The notes under the pieces were generated by a model. It made no database searches. It was not told the origin of the DNA and saw nothing but the letters and a program-made list of their open reading frames with translations. Below are positions 12,816 through 23,739 of a stretch of DNA of 64,000 bases, in pieces; the stretch's first letter is position 1, and each line of letters opens with the position of its first letter. The stretch is taken from assembly GCA_038373885.1 (NCBI GenBank), contig JAWZYV010000125.1, positions 124,001 through 188,000 on the forward strand, read 5' to 3'. This DNA comes from Cheiracanthium punctorium. Lineage: Eukaryota > Arthropoda > Arachnida > Araneae > Cheiracanthiidae. A program made the position numbers and the translations under genes.

Positions 12816-13149
12816 TCAAAATAAATTAATTGGCTTAGACCTGAGCGTTGAGTGATTTTCCCGTAGACAGCTATACGTAGCCGTTTTGCTCGTCACTTCC
12901 AAACTAAATTTGTCCGTGTTGTGTCATGAAAAATCAGCTGAAAACATTGTTTATAAAAGAAATTCTATAATCAAAGACAGCAACTTCATATTTTTCGCCT
13001 CTTTTTTTCTAAATTACAAACGTGCGAAGACGGAGCGGGTCGCTAGTATTCTTTTAAACCGTTAAATATTTTCTGTTTCTATGAGTGTTAAAATGAGCGT
13101 CAAAGTAATTTTCCTCGCACGGTTACTATTTTTCTTTGTGCAATCTAAT

Positions 13150-13178
13150 ACACACACACACACACACATATATATATG
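13150..13178. repeat. (CA)n-(TA)n microsatellite
   Basis: A short ACACAC run passes directly into TATATA just before the family C element. Confidence 0.8.
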
Positions 13179-13179
13179 T

Positions 13180-13620
13180 AACTCGGCTGATCGAGCCTCG
13201 TCAGGGGGAGACCCCCCCTGAACCCCCCCTAATTTTTTAGTTTCATTATTGCCATATTAAAACGATAGTAATTGACTATGTCATTTTATCTCTCATCTTG
13301 CGTGTATTTCGCCTGGTAACCCTATGTTGAAATTTTTATGAGTGTAACCTATTTATAGAAAAATAAATGTGATGCATATTCTACAGCTCACGAAATATTG
13401 CAACAATAGATTAAAACTGTTGTGAACTATTAGTATTTAAATATATGTAAAAAGTACATGTGATGCATATTCTACAGCTTACGAAATATTTTAACAATAG
13501 ATTAAAGCTGTTGTGAACTAATAGTATTTAAATATATGTAAAATAATGTCGCTTTTTTGGGACAGATTTTTCGGACAATTTTCAATAAAGGGGGTGAGAT
13601 AAAATGACACAGTCATTAAT
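13180..13620 (+). mobile_element. family C MITE-like element, copy 1
   Basis: The left part is a G+C-rich head starting AACTCGGCTGATCGAGCC with a short hairpin (CTCGG/CGAG) and a CCCCCC-rich run. The body is bounded by inverted repeats: ATTGACTATGTCATTTTATC (about 13271) on the left, and its reverse complement, with the core GATAAAATGACACAGTCAT, on the right (about 13595-13616). A 90-bp internal duplication is visible, with GATGCATATTCTACAGCT at about 13371 and again at about 13461. Other copies lie at 23388-23728 (minus) and in the 47443-48540 cluster. No coding frame is present. Confidence 0.75.
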
Positions 13621-13802
13621 AATATTCCTTTATGTTAATTTGATTAACATACCTGTATTTTAACACTGTTAAATAATTTTCCACTACTGTTTCGGACAAC
13701 ACTTTTATACACTTTAGTTCTACTATTACACATTATACTTCTGGCAACACTGTTGTTGCCTTTTGATTTTGACCACATTTTTACAAGAAAATTTGCTGAC
13801 TC

Positions 13803-14153
13803 ATGCCATGTGATCTGCATTATTCCTGTTGGATATGTCTGTTTTGTAGTGTTTTTATCGATTATTTTGCTTTCAAAAGACTTCTGTTTTTATTTTCTTT
13901 ATTTAGATGCTTGTTCTATAGTTGGATAGAGCCTAAAAAGTGTGGAGCGAATATCTGTTTTGATATGCCACTCAACCGAAATCCTACTATTTTGATTATC
14001 TTTAATTACAATTTACTGGTTATGGCTCCTGACGATGGTACCAGTGGTTATAATTCCCATTCCATTCATTCTATTTTCACTTTGTTTAATTGTCGTTTGT
14101 TTGGCTCGCATCTATTTTTTTCCACACGAGGTATGTCATTTTTGCAGTTCTAA
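13803..14153 (+). other. open frame of doubtful value
   Basis: A 116-codon frame rich in Phe, Leu, Cys and Tyr. The composition follows directly from T-rich DNA. I see no domain, no convincing splice context and no relation to neighbours, so I do not regard it as a gene. Confidence 0.1.
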
Positions 14154-14159
14154 TGTTTG

Positions 14160-14170
14160 TGTTTCACTTA

Positions 14171-14208
<38 letters not shown>

Positions 14209-14274
14209 TTTCGATCATCATACTGTTTGGCCCTCTGTTTTACTTATTAATTATATATATATATATATAACACA
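14160..14274. repeat. 76-bp tandem duplication with two TA tracts
   Basis: A string close to TGTTTCACTTATTAATTATA followed by a TA run occurs at 14160 and again at 14236, a spacing of 76 bp. The TA runs differ in length (about 14178-14205 and 14253-14269). The ORFs crossing here encode Ile-Tyr runs from the TA tracts. Confidence 0.8.
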
Positions 14275-14283
14275 ACTAGTGTA

Positions 14284-15226
14284 AAGGTAGCCCAAAATGA
14301 TCCCCTTAAGGGGAAAACTTGCATAAAACAACATAAATGGCATAAAACAACATAACTTTGGCTCTTTGCAAATATATACAATATGTTACACTATATATTG
14401 CATTATAAACATATTTTAATAATATTTAAAACCCAAACTGAGTAACGAAAAAAATATAATTTTGAAAGAGTCCAAAGGACCATTTTACCCTCACGCAAGG
14501 GCGAAATGATCCTTCATTTGAAAGCAGTTGTAAATTATTTTTATGATGTAAGCTAAATAAAAGATGTAAAGGAATTTGACTATACATAATGAAATAATGA
14601 AATTATATTAATTAACTTATATAATGAAATAAAATGAATTTTACAATCATATAGTTTGCATAATTTATTGTATGAAAATATTAAAATAAAAAAGTGTCAC
14701 AAACATTAAAATGGAATACCTCAAAATTATTATGGCCTACAATAAACGCAGAGAAAATTAAATAATGTAATGGTGAGTCACGCATTTTGAGAACGTTTGG
14801 AGGGCTACCCTGACAACTAGGATCGAGTTCTGGAGTTTCTTCAGTCGATAGATCATTTTACCCGGTAGTATGGTTGACCGCTTTAGGCCATATTGCTGGA
14901 AGGCGTCGAGAAACTTAAAGATCAAAGTGCAGTTCACATCTAAAAGCATACTCTATTCAGTAAACAAAGTCATGTATCTGTACATTAAAGTGTGTATTTC
15001 TAAATAAGTAGGAAAGTTAGTGCTTACCTTATAAGAGATATGATAAAAGCCAGTTTTCTGAAGAATTCTACTCAGACTAGTAATACACCGATCGTTTAAA
15101 TATCGCCATTGCTTCTTCTTGGCACAACTAGTTTAAGTGTTACCCGGTAGATAGCGCTATCTGTATCGAAGAAAACATACGTGTATCATTTTGCCCGCTA
15201 GGATCATTTTGTGGTCCACCTTCCCC
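14284..15226 (+). mobile_element. family A MITE, copy 1 (943 bp)
   Basis: Terminal inverted repeats are imperfect: the left begins AAGGTAGCCCAAAATGATCC, and the right end reverse-complemented reads GGGGAAGGTGGACC then ACAAAATGATCC. A TA dinucleotide flanks each end (14282-14283, 15227-15228), as expected for TA-target DNA transposons such as Tc1/mariner. The ATCATTTT/AAAATGAT end motif recurs inside at about 14489, 14508, 14851, 15186 and 15203. No transposase frame is present, so it is non-autonomous. Other copies lie at 12665 (fragment), 17055 and 57432. Confidence 0.8.
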
Positions 15227-15386
15227 TAATATATATTGAAGAGTGATTAAACCTACATGAAAACATGAAATATTTGAACTAATTGGATTTTAACACGATT
15301 AAAAATAAAATATGCATAAATTTTCTTTAAAAATGCAGTAGAATGAATTGTACAAATATGTGAGTGCTACAAAGACCTTATAAATA

Positions 15387-16114
15387 CAGGGTGGCCATAA
15401 TTAAAATGCAAGTGTTCAAGGGGTGCTGGAGAGAAAATTACCAAGAATATTCCAGGGAAATTTGGTATCTACACGTTTCCGAACATGCGCAAATCAAATA
15501 TGTGAAAAAAATCGTCATTTTCACCCGATAGATGGCGCTGTACCGTATTTCAAAGCTCACCGGTGGCATATACAACTTCCAAAACCAATAGTCAGAGCAT
15601 AGTGACATTCTAAGAGGCATATAAACAATAAAAACATCATTTACAGTTTATCAAAATTCCATACAATTCGCTTCAGTAATTAAATTTTTACAGTAACATG
15701 TAATCAAAAATTAACGTAAATTAAGATCACAAATTAAACAATTCATAAAGACGCTTTGGAAAACAATTAAACCATTATTTATTCTCATTGACACTCATTG
15801 TACCTCTTCTTAATGGTTTCATACGCCGGTATTTTTTCAAGAGTAGCTGAATAATTGCTGAGTCATGATTGACCATTACTCGATGTGATCTTGTTTTTGC
15901 ACCGTTCGATGGGCTTAAAATTTGCATATATGACGTCCATAAACATTAAATCACGATATAGCACCATCTATCGGGTGAAAATGGCGATTTTGTTGTTGCA
16001 TATTTGACTTGCGCATGTTCTGAAACGTGTAGATACCAAGTTTCACTGGAATATTCCTGGTAGTTTTCTCTTCAGCATCCCTTCAACACTTGCAGTTTAA
16101 TTATGGCCACCCTG
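15387..16114 (+). mobile_element. 728-bp element with about 155-bp terminal inverted repeats
   Basis: Left arm about 15387-15542 and right arm about 15958-16114 are inverted copies. The outer ends read CAGGGTGGCCATAATTAAA and TTTAATTATGGCCACCCTG, each flanked by TA. Further in, both arms carry a TCTACACGTTTC-like string, a GCGCATGTTC-like string and TTTTCACCCGATAGATGG. The middle (15543-15957) holds no transposase frame. Long TIRs with a TA duplication suggest a non-autonomous Tc1/mariner-type or related element. The minus-strand 60-codon frame at 15438-15620 lies within the left arm and is not a gene. Confidence 0.85.
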
Positions 16115-16119
16115 TATAT

Positions 16120-17040
16120 TTAACACATATGCATATTTAGTACAACTGCTGCTATCTAGCATATAGGATGCCACAAAGTTGGAATGCAATTTTATAACAT
16201 TTTATTCTTCTCTTCATCTTGAAAACATTTTAAAGTAGTTTTTATCTGAATGTTAACTGTATCATTAATACAATCATAGGAGTAGCGTCAGGAAAGGGGC
16301 ATTCCCTCCACTTCCCCGTCTCCTTAACTTTCTCCCCAAATCATTTGGTTTAAAACATTGATATCAAAATTTCGGAGAAACTTCCTTTTTCTCTTTATAT
16401 ACGTACCCTCTTTCTCCACTTGCCTTGGAAAAAAAATAACACTGGGGTTACAGGGTATCTCTGACGCATAAAACCGTATTTTAAAATGTCTTATTTAGTT
16501 TTTGTTATTTTATTTGCTTGAACTAGCTTTTTAAGTTAACTAAACGTTAAACGAATTAAAAATTGCATCTTTTGATATAAAATCGGAATTCATTATACTT
16601 TCAAATTATTTAACGAAATCATAGCTTCCTTTTGTTACAATCTCGTTTCTTTCTAGCCATTAGGGATTTTAAATTAAATGAAACATTGTATTTCTTTATA
16701 ATGCTAATAAGTTTGCTTTCCTTTCACGGATAGTTAAAATTTATTTTAATGTCTCCTGACTCTGAAAATAGGAATTTTACAAATATTCTGTTAATTTCAA
16801 AGCATGAAACCTCAATAAATAATAAAAATAATTTCGCAGAATTACAAATTGGTATACAAGAAAATTTATCGAATGTTTCTAATATAGAAACTGGAAATGG
16901 TGTTAATATAGGGTATTTTAATGATTTTTACATAAATAATATTTTCTTTACAAAAAAAGTATTATATTTATTTAAATCAGTAAATACGTAATTTGACACT
17001 TACCATATTTTATCAGAAATTTATAATAATTTCTTAAACT
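16120..17040. other. AT-rich non-coding stretch
   Basis: No element or gene is clear. The 80-codon frame at 16749-16991 is rich in Asn, Ile and Lys, as expected of AT-rich DNA, and shows no motif. Confidence 0.5.
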
Positions 17041-17054
17041 AAAGGAAAAAAGTA

Positions 17055-17766
17055 GGAGAAGGTGTCCCAAAATGACTTCCTTAAGGAAAAAAATTGTATA
17101 AAATAAAATAAATATTTAAATAAAACTTTGACAGCACATTTTACACTGTATTTTGCATCATAAACATATTTTAATTGCATTTTAAAAGCCCATTGAGTAA
17201 TGAAAAAATAGAATTTTGATAAAGTGTCCAAAGGATCATTATGTATTCACCAAAGGGCAATTTGAAAATAATTTAAAATTATTGTAAACTGTTTTCTATC
17301 GGCAAAATAAAATTTGTAAAAGTAATTATGACGATACATAATGAAATGAAATACTAAGTTTTACAATCATATATAGTATGCATAATTATTTTATAAAAAT
17401 TTTAAAATTCAAAAGTGTCACTAACAATAAAATGAAATATTTCAAAATCATAATTAAAAAATTAATGGCCAACAATAAACGCAGAAATGAATTAAATACT
17501 GTAATGAGAAGTCACGAATCTCGAGAGCGGTGGAAGGGCTGCCATTATGGCGTGGACCCCGAAATGGAATTTCTTGGTGGATTATTTTACCCGGCAATTT
17601 GGCTATCCATTTTAGGTCATATTACTGGATGACGCTGAGAGACATAATAAACTTAGTAAGTGTAATTCCCTTCTAGAACCACATACTCCATTCAGTAAAC
17701 CAAGGCATTTTTATTTACATGAAAGTCTTCACATCTAAACAAGTTAGTGCTTACTTTATAGCAGAT
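17055..17766 (+). mobile_element. family A MITE, copy 2, 3'-truncated
   Basis: It starts after TA with GGAGAAGGTGTCCC then AAAATGAC, the family A terminus. It follows copy 1 (14284-15226) in order for about 710 bp, including the GTCCAAAGGATCATT subterminal string near 17226 and the TTTTACCCGGCAATTTGG string near 17585. It stops at a (TA)n tract at 17769, so the last 200 bp or so, including the right TIR, are missing. The 84-codon frame at 17378-17632 belongs to the element. Confidence 0.75.
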
Positions 17767-17767
17767 G

Positions 17768-17768
<1 letters not shown>

Positions 17769-17805
<37 letters not shown>
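17769..17805. repeat. (TA)n tract
   Basis: About 18 uninterrupted TA units directly at the truncation point of family A copy 2. Confidence 0.9.
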
Positions 17806-17808
<3 letters not shown>

Positions 17809-17809
17809 C

Positions 17810-18990
17810 AAGTGCTTTAAAAGGCAAATTTTTCTCAAGAGATAAAAAAACCCTTTTGGCATGCATTTTTCTAGAATTTCTTTTTGACAAGAATTTATCA
17901 CGATTATGGGGGATGCTAAAATTTGAATAATGAAAAGCAATTTCAATGAGTTTTAACATACTTTTTATATGAAATTTAAAATTTCACATTGTTTACAATA
18001 AAGTTAATATTTATAAAACTTCATATTCGGCCAAATCACTACCGCAACAAGCTTACTTGAACTTGCTCCGAACATAAAGTAAATATTTTGACGGTACCGA
18101 TTTGTTACACTACACACGACTAAAATACGGAATAATTGCGCTCCCTTCTAAAATGCACTTCTCGGATATATTCGCGCAATTCATGCCTGCAGTAACCATT
18201 CCCTGTTTCAAGTTACTGACTCCATAATTAGCAGCAATTATCGACTTCGGATCTTCTAAACTGAAAGAACTCCACCCATGTTTAAAACGGCGGATTTGAG
18301 CCATTTTGCGACTTGAGCGTTCGCATTGTTATACCGAAGCATAGCCTATCCACTGAAGTTGTTTATAGGCATATTTGTTGAGGATCAAGTAGAATTTCCA
18401 GATGAAAGAAGATTATTTATCTAACTTTCGATTTTTTGCTTACGGATTATAATCCATTGGGTGGGGAAATAATTTAAGAAATTACAGTATCAGGGGTATA
18501 CTCAACCGATCAAAATCTGACAGTTCATGGAATTATTCCGGACATAATTCTAGCCTCAGAAATTGTGAGCCACGTTGAATTTCTAATGCAGCTCCAAGTT
18601 CGTGACGTCACATTGTCGTGGATTGCATTGTGATTTCAAAATGACGAGCTTGAAATTACTCCCTCATGATAACAATAATTCTAAATAAAATTAGTCCAGA
18701 AATTGGTAAATAGCTAGTAGTCCTCCCCCAAATCCGCAGAAAATATTTTATTTTGTTCTCAAAAATTAGGACAATCAACACTAGATGTACTTTCTTGAGC
18801 TTTTTGAGTATAATCATATAGCACCTGAAAAATCCATTCTGTTTCAAGCAGCGCAAGAATGCACCAAACTAATCTATTCATTCTGAATCTCCTGAGTATA
18901 GCTTCGGACTCTAAACCAAGCATTGGGGCTATTTTGTGAATCCGAAAGAGGCTTTTCGAAGGATTTTGAAAACCACTGTTTTGTTTCTAA
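17810..18990. other. unassigned, partly G+C-richer stretch
   Basis: About 18110-18310 and 18530-18640 are less AT-rich and could be the remains of a mobile element. The minus-strand frame 18110-18304 has no recognisable motif. I see no terminal repeats or promoter elements. Confidence 0.35.
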
Positions 18991-19009
18991 CAAAACTGAA
19001 AATTTTTTA

Positions 19010-20010
19010 ATTTTTTGTTTCTCTGTTTGTTTGACTGTTTGCGCTCCAATATACTTTAATACTTATCGACTGCCACGAAATTTATGTATGTTTCTGACAT
19101 AGTATACACTACATTGTATACTCTATTGGAAGTAGTGTTCTATTCATTTATCTTTCTTTAGCACAGACAATTCGAATGACCATTAGCGCAGTAAATATTT
19201 CTAGTGCATTTAAGTCGTTAATCTAGTAAAAAAACAAAACAAAATAAAATTAGTATTAAAAAAGTAGGATTAAACGCATCATGTATTATTAAAGTTTACC
19301 AATATACTTTTTTACCGAAAATGACTCTGATGAAGTGCGTATAACTATGTTAGAGAATTTCGAATAAGAGTTTTCTTGGATATGTTAGAATTTTTCAACA
19401 TAGTTATCCCTGAAGTTTTTAATTTAAAAGTTGATCATAATATTCGGATCCCATTTTCTCTTATTGCATATTTACAACTCTCTCCAACTACGTTGAAAAG
19501 TGTTTACTATTTCAGTTTGTCTGTCTGTCTCTCTGTCCGTTCGGGTTCTATTTGCCGTAAATATGCATCGATGACAACGAAATTTATATATGTTTTTTCT
19601 GGGTACAGTGTCACGTACTCTATTGAAAATGGTGTATGTAGCATTTTTAGATCTTTTACAGGAGTGTTAAAAACAATTTCAACGCATTACGCTCTATGGG
19701 TAGTCATTCTTTAAAGTGTATTTTAGAGGTATTCGAGTACTATTTCAAACGAAATAGAATTGATTAATTTTTCTAAGGATTACAGCATAAAGCCATCCAC
19801 CTCAAACATTGCATCTATCATTTGTAGTTCTCCTACAGGAGCACTCAAAAGAATTCCAATGCATTACTGTCAATATTAGTTTTACAGGCATTAACCCATT
19901 TCAAGCAAAGTATCATCCTAATATAGTTAGTTAGTAGTCCAACAACGGTTTTGTGTCTCCCTTTAAAAACTGTGCCAAATATCGCCGAGCTTGGCGCCTT
20001 TTAAAGATAA
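19010..20010 (+). repeat. family B repeat, copy
   Basis: The order of landmarks matches the full copy at 44897-46683. These are a CTGTCTGTC microsatellite near 19518, GACAACGAAATTTATATATG (19572), a TCTATTGAAAATGG string (19620), CATTACGCTCTATGGG near 19684, an ACAGGAGCACTCAAAAGAATT string near 19835, and a decayed palindrome with GCCGAGCTTGGCGCC at about 19984. It is more diverged than the 45-kb copy and lacks clear ends. The 112-codon frame at 19376-19714 is part of the repeat. Confidence 0.65.
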
Positions 20011-20339
20011 ATCGCCAAATATTATGCGAAAAAATGCTTTGAAAAAGTACCCCAACTTGGCGATATTTTCATTTTTTGGCGGGAGATTAAAAAATTCCCA
20101 AAGTTATGACAATAAGATATGGTGTTTTCAATTGGGATATTGGAAATTCCTTAAGTCGCCACAAATTAACTGATTTACGCATCGGGAACATTTAGAAAGA
20201 CCCTGCGCACAAGGATTCTCCCGACCTCGTGGGGGATTCCTTGAATCATTCGAATCACCTTGAATCCTTGAATCACATCCGTGAATGACTTCCTGGAGTT
20301 TCCTCATCGCGTTGCTTTGCATTAACCACTAAACTAAAA

Positions 20340-20470
20340 TCTCGCCCTATTTAATTACTATACATCGCCAAATCCAGCACAAAATTATTATGATGGAAAA
20401 TTTTACATCATCGTTGCATTTGGCATGATATATCTTTCTTTATTTCCCTAAGCTTATCGCATTTAGCATA
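20340..20470 (+). repeat. family B repeat, fragment
   Basis: It contains a TACATCGCCAAATCC string near 20363 and TTTGGCATGATATATCTTTC near 20419, both shared with 8780-8850 and 3230-3290. Confidence 0.5.
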
Positions 20471-20479
20471 ATGGTTTTT

Positions 20480-21180
20480 CTTCCTTTTTTCCCTAAGGGC
20501 AGGAATTTGTATTGTTTGCTCAGTATAACTTCTTATTCGTGTTACACTAAAGTCGCTCAGTTGACGATAGTAAAAACAACTTTTTCTCTTTCTTTTCTCT
20601 TATTTTTTTTATGAATCTCAGACTAAGTCTATTCTTACCGCCTCAGAATATGGCACCGTATAAATTTTCTAGCTTCTACGTCCATTCTGTTTAATTCTCA
20701 ACTTGAAATTATCTCAACCTAGTTCAGTCTTATAATTTATTATGCTGTTATCCCCATGGTAATTTGATCTTTTTAATTAAATTAGATCAATTTTGAATTA
20801 AATTTATTAAAATTTTAATTAACTGCCCCAGTTAAATAATGATAAAATTCAATGGGGTCTTATTGTCTAACCAGTCTAAAGACCTTTTGCGCACGGCACA
20901 CTTCAGCTTAACCCTTTATCGCGCGGTGTCCTCACCGTAAGGACACAAAATTCTGACGCTTTGACTGTTGTGAGTCACGAAGAATAAATTTTATTTCTAT
21001 AAAAGTACTTGAAAGTAGCATATTGTGGCCGAACACGAGAATCCTCTACTTCTTTGCACGTAATTTCCATACAAATTGTCGTTTATGCGTAAAATTGTCA
21101 AGATTATTTTTAACAGCACTGTCATCTGCTGAAAAATGGAGAATATGATGGAAGTACATTGATATAGAAGAACATCAGGA
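20480..21180. other. non-coding stretch with a TTAA/CCCTTT motif
   Basis: Mostly unassigned. At about 20910 there is TTAACCCTTTATCGCGCGG followed by an inverted repeat GTGTCC/GGACAC at about 20926-20946. TTAA followed by CCCTTT is the layout of piggyBac-type termini, but I find no opposing end, so this is only a candidate. Confidence 0.3.
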
Positions 21181-21189
21181 TAGGCTGCC

Positions 21190-21429
21190 CAGTGCTGAAA
21201 AAAAAAGGCAACCGTTGCCATCGTTCGATTTAACTACCATCAAGATGGCGGTGGATCGAATCGTTCATCCCATGCCACAGATCAAAAGGCTATTTTTTAC
21301 TCAGCTGGCTGTCACACAGCCAACTGTGCGTCTCTAGATCTGTGGCACGCGATCAACGATTCGATGGACCTCCATCTTTCTGGTAGTTAAATCGAGCGAT
21401 GGCAACGGCTGCCCTTTTTTTCAGCATTG
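21190..21429. mobile_element. 240-bp foldback MITE
   Basis: The two halves are inverted copies of about 95 bp. The left arm runs from CAGTGCTGAAAAA (21190) through GTTGCCATCG, TTTAACTACCA and CACAGATC. The right arm runs from GATCTGTGGCAC (about 21339) through TGGTAGTTAAA and CGATGGCAAC to TTTTCAGCATTG (21429). The short centre contains a second small inverted repeat (CAGCTGGCTGT / ACAGCCAACTG). Transcripts would fold into a long hairpin. No coding content. Confidence 0.85.
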
Positions 21430-21493
21430 GGGAACGGTTGCTCTTCAAATGGTTTGCTCCATTTTAGAATTATCTAGTTGACACTCATCAAAT

Positions 21494-21790
21494 GAAACAA
21501 ATTTGTCCCCCCGCCCCTCACAGGGGCAGTATTAGAAGGGTTTTTCACGGTTTTATCCGTCACGTTTTTCCGTCTCTTTACTCGAAATAAGCCGGCCAAT
21601 GATCGATGAGGAAGGAATTTTATCTTCATCTTCGTCCCCGGGCGCATACCCCTGTTTCTCTCTGGATGTTTGCGCATGCTCCTTCTTACTTATCGACGTC
21701 CGGCCAGGGATGGGCGCCCGGGTCAGGGATGCATTGTCAATGCGAAAGGGATGCGGGGGAGGTCGGGAAATGTTAATCGGTGAAAAAGAC
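21494..21790. other. G+C-rich patch, unassigned
   Basis: Markedly G+C-richer than its surroundings, with short overlapping frames on both strands (minus 21474-21677, plus 21599-21820). None shows a known motif, signal peptide or splice context. It could be an old mobile-element body. Confidence 0.3.
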
Positions 21791-21829
21791 CTTTTTTTTT
21801 TTATCTCTCTCTTCCCATGAGTTATGTGA

Positions 21830-23380
21830 ATTTAATGATATACTAGTATTGGGTTTCCGAGCGATGATGGGGTTCTGCAGTTTTGTCAAAGCTTGCGCTC
21901 TTTTAAGTTTTATTTTCTACATTTCCGTTGACCTGCAAAACGGTCTCTATGATTGAATAGGCCATTTTTTTTAAAACCTTTAACGGTGTTTTCCGAAAAA
22001 AAAAGTGGTTTTAGAGCATAAATATAAATAAACTAATACTGTGAAGCACTTAACAAATTTTAGAATGTTAAGAAACACTCTGCTGTAGTGTACACTTTAA
22101 TAAACAATAAGTGTGTATCGGGTACAAAACTTGCAGGAAAAATTCTTTAAAATCCTAAATTTAGCGGCATATGTCACTTTTCGAAAATTTTTGCAGTGCA
22201 ATTTCATGTTGAAGATTTTTTTTCTGAGAGTTTCAAGGAGACACTGTTCCATCTATTACAGTGCATTGTGTAGCTTATGAAGATTCATCCTGATTTTTTT
22301 CGAGTCACTGGCGCAATTAGTTTATCTTAGCTTGACTGTGAGAAAAATTTCGTTTCTTCGAGGTACAACCCTTACAAGGTGATTTTTGACAAACTCAGTA
22401 AAATGCAGTTTTTAACATAGAATTACGTCCCTCCATAACGATACTATATAAAGACATTCTTTTTTCAATTTCGTTAATAGTTTCAATATGTGAAGCTATT
22501 AACGAAATTTAATAATTAGTTATTAACAGTTAGTTATTAATAATTACTTATTAGTTATTAACAAAATTATTAATAGTTAGTTATCAGTTATTAAAGAAAC
22601 TTAATACTTAGTTTTCTAATGAACAGTTCTGTTAAAAAACTAATTGACAAAAATAACCAGCTTTAACTAAATGAACTACCCGAGATTTCTACTGCTTTAG
22701 TCAAAAACGCGGAATCATAAATTAAAATTTTCGTGAGATCGATAAACTCTGCCACAAAATTTAAACCATATTCTCAATTTGCATATTTTCAATAAATAGC
22801 TCCTGGGGATTATACAGTTTGAAAATTTCCCCGAGATTAAAATAAATAAACTAGTTTCTTCTGCTAAACCATGGAGAGTTTAAATTTAAAAAAATGGTTT
22901 ATCAGAAGATTTTTTGCGATAGTATAAATTAAAGCGCAATATTCCGTGTTAGCATTTACAACGGGCGCCTTACAACTAACTAAAAGATAAGATCCTACTT
23001 CAGCATATATCCCGCAGTAGTTTAAACCGCAGATATTACCTTAACTTTTTCTTTCGTTCATTTCTATATCCATCAAATTGCAAGAACATTCAAAAAAATT
23101 TAAAAAGTGGTGTAAACGATGAAATTGCGTGGAAACTTTTAAAACAGCACGTAGAAAAAGACACTGAGAAAAACAAATGTTTCAGGTGGCCTACCTGTCT
23201 TGAGTTTCAAAAAAGAGTTCCATCTAAACAGGCAGGAAGATTAGAACTGACAGTTTTTTAGGTAGATTTTCGCTTTTATATAAAAATTCCGTTTAAAGGA
23301 ATTTGACGCTTAACAAAGGGAGAGTTAAAACATCTATTTTCATGATCTTTCAAAATAAAATGATAGCCTTTTGGTGATAA
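21830..23380. other. AT-rich non-coding stretch with TTAGTTATTAA-type repeats
   Basis: At 22495-22620 a motif close to TTAGTTATTAA is iterated about seven times with variable spacing. At 22257-22292 a short string with TACAGTGCATTGTGTAGCTT recurs with changes at 44407-44442, so it is a dispersed repeat. Otherwise nothing is recognised. Confidence 0.45.
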
Positions 23381-23387
23381 TGCATTT

Positions 23388-23728
23388 TAATGACTATGTC
23401 ATTTTATCTCTCAGCCCCTTTATTGAAAAATGTGTCATAAAATGCGACATAATTTTACATATATTTAAATACTATTAGCTCACAACAGCTTTAATCTACT
23501 GTTACAATATTTCGTAAGCTGTAGAATATGCACCACATGTATTTTTCTATAAATAGGTTACAAACATAAAAATTTCAACATAGGGTTACCAGGCGAAATA
23601 CACGAAAGATGAGCGATAAAATGACATAGTCAATTAATCTTTTTAATATGGCAATAATGAAACTAAAAAAATTGGGGAATTCAGGGGGGGGGTGTCTTCC
23701 TCTGACGAGGCTCGTACAGCCGAGTTAT
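23388..23728 (-). mobile_element. family C MITE-like element, minus-strand copy
   Basis: The reverse complement of 13180-13620, lacking one of the two internal 90-bp units. The inverted ends are TAATGACTATGTCATTTTAT at 23390 and its complement near 23630. The G+C-rich head (AACTCGGCTGTACGAGCC on the minus strand) lies at 23710-23729. No coding frame. Confidence 0.75.
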
Positions 23729-23739
23729 TTTAATACAAT

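Larger units (their letters stand above)
12034..13052 (-). mobile_element. interspersed element, inverse relative of 9698-11092
   Basis: The right edge read on the minus strand starts with ACTAGCGACCCGCTCCG and CTTCGCACG. The left edge (12050-12100) is the tail type with CACAGACAGACGTGG on the minus strand. The tail text on the plus strand includes AAACCACGCAACGGATTTTG, typical of widespread arthropod repeats of this sort. A family A piece (12665-12815) is embedded, and a TA tract (12165-12193) sits near the tail. No intact frame remains. Confidence 0.5.

Noticed and set aside
14035..14284. Two overlapping plus-strand frames.
   Set aside because: Both run through (TA)n tracts within a 76-bp tandem duplication.
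17378..17632. An 84-codon frame.
   Set aside because: It is internal to a family A MITE; the equivalent part of copy 1 is not open.
20910..20946. A complete piggyBac-like element.
   Set aside because: Only one TTAA/CCCTTT end is seen; no opposing end lies within a reasonable distance.
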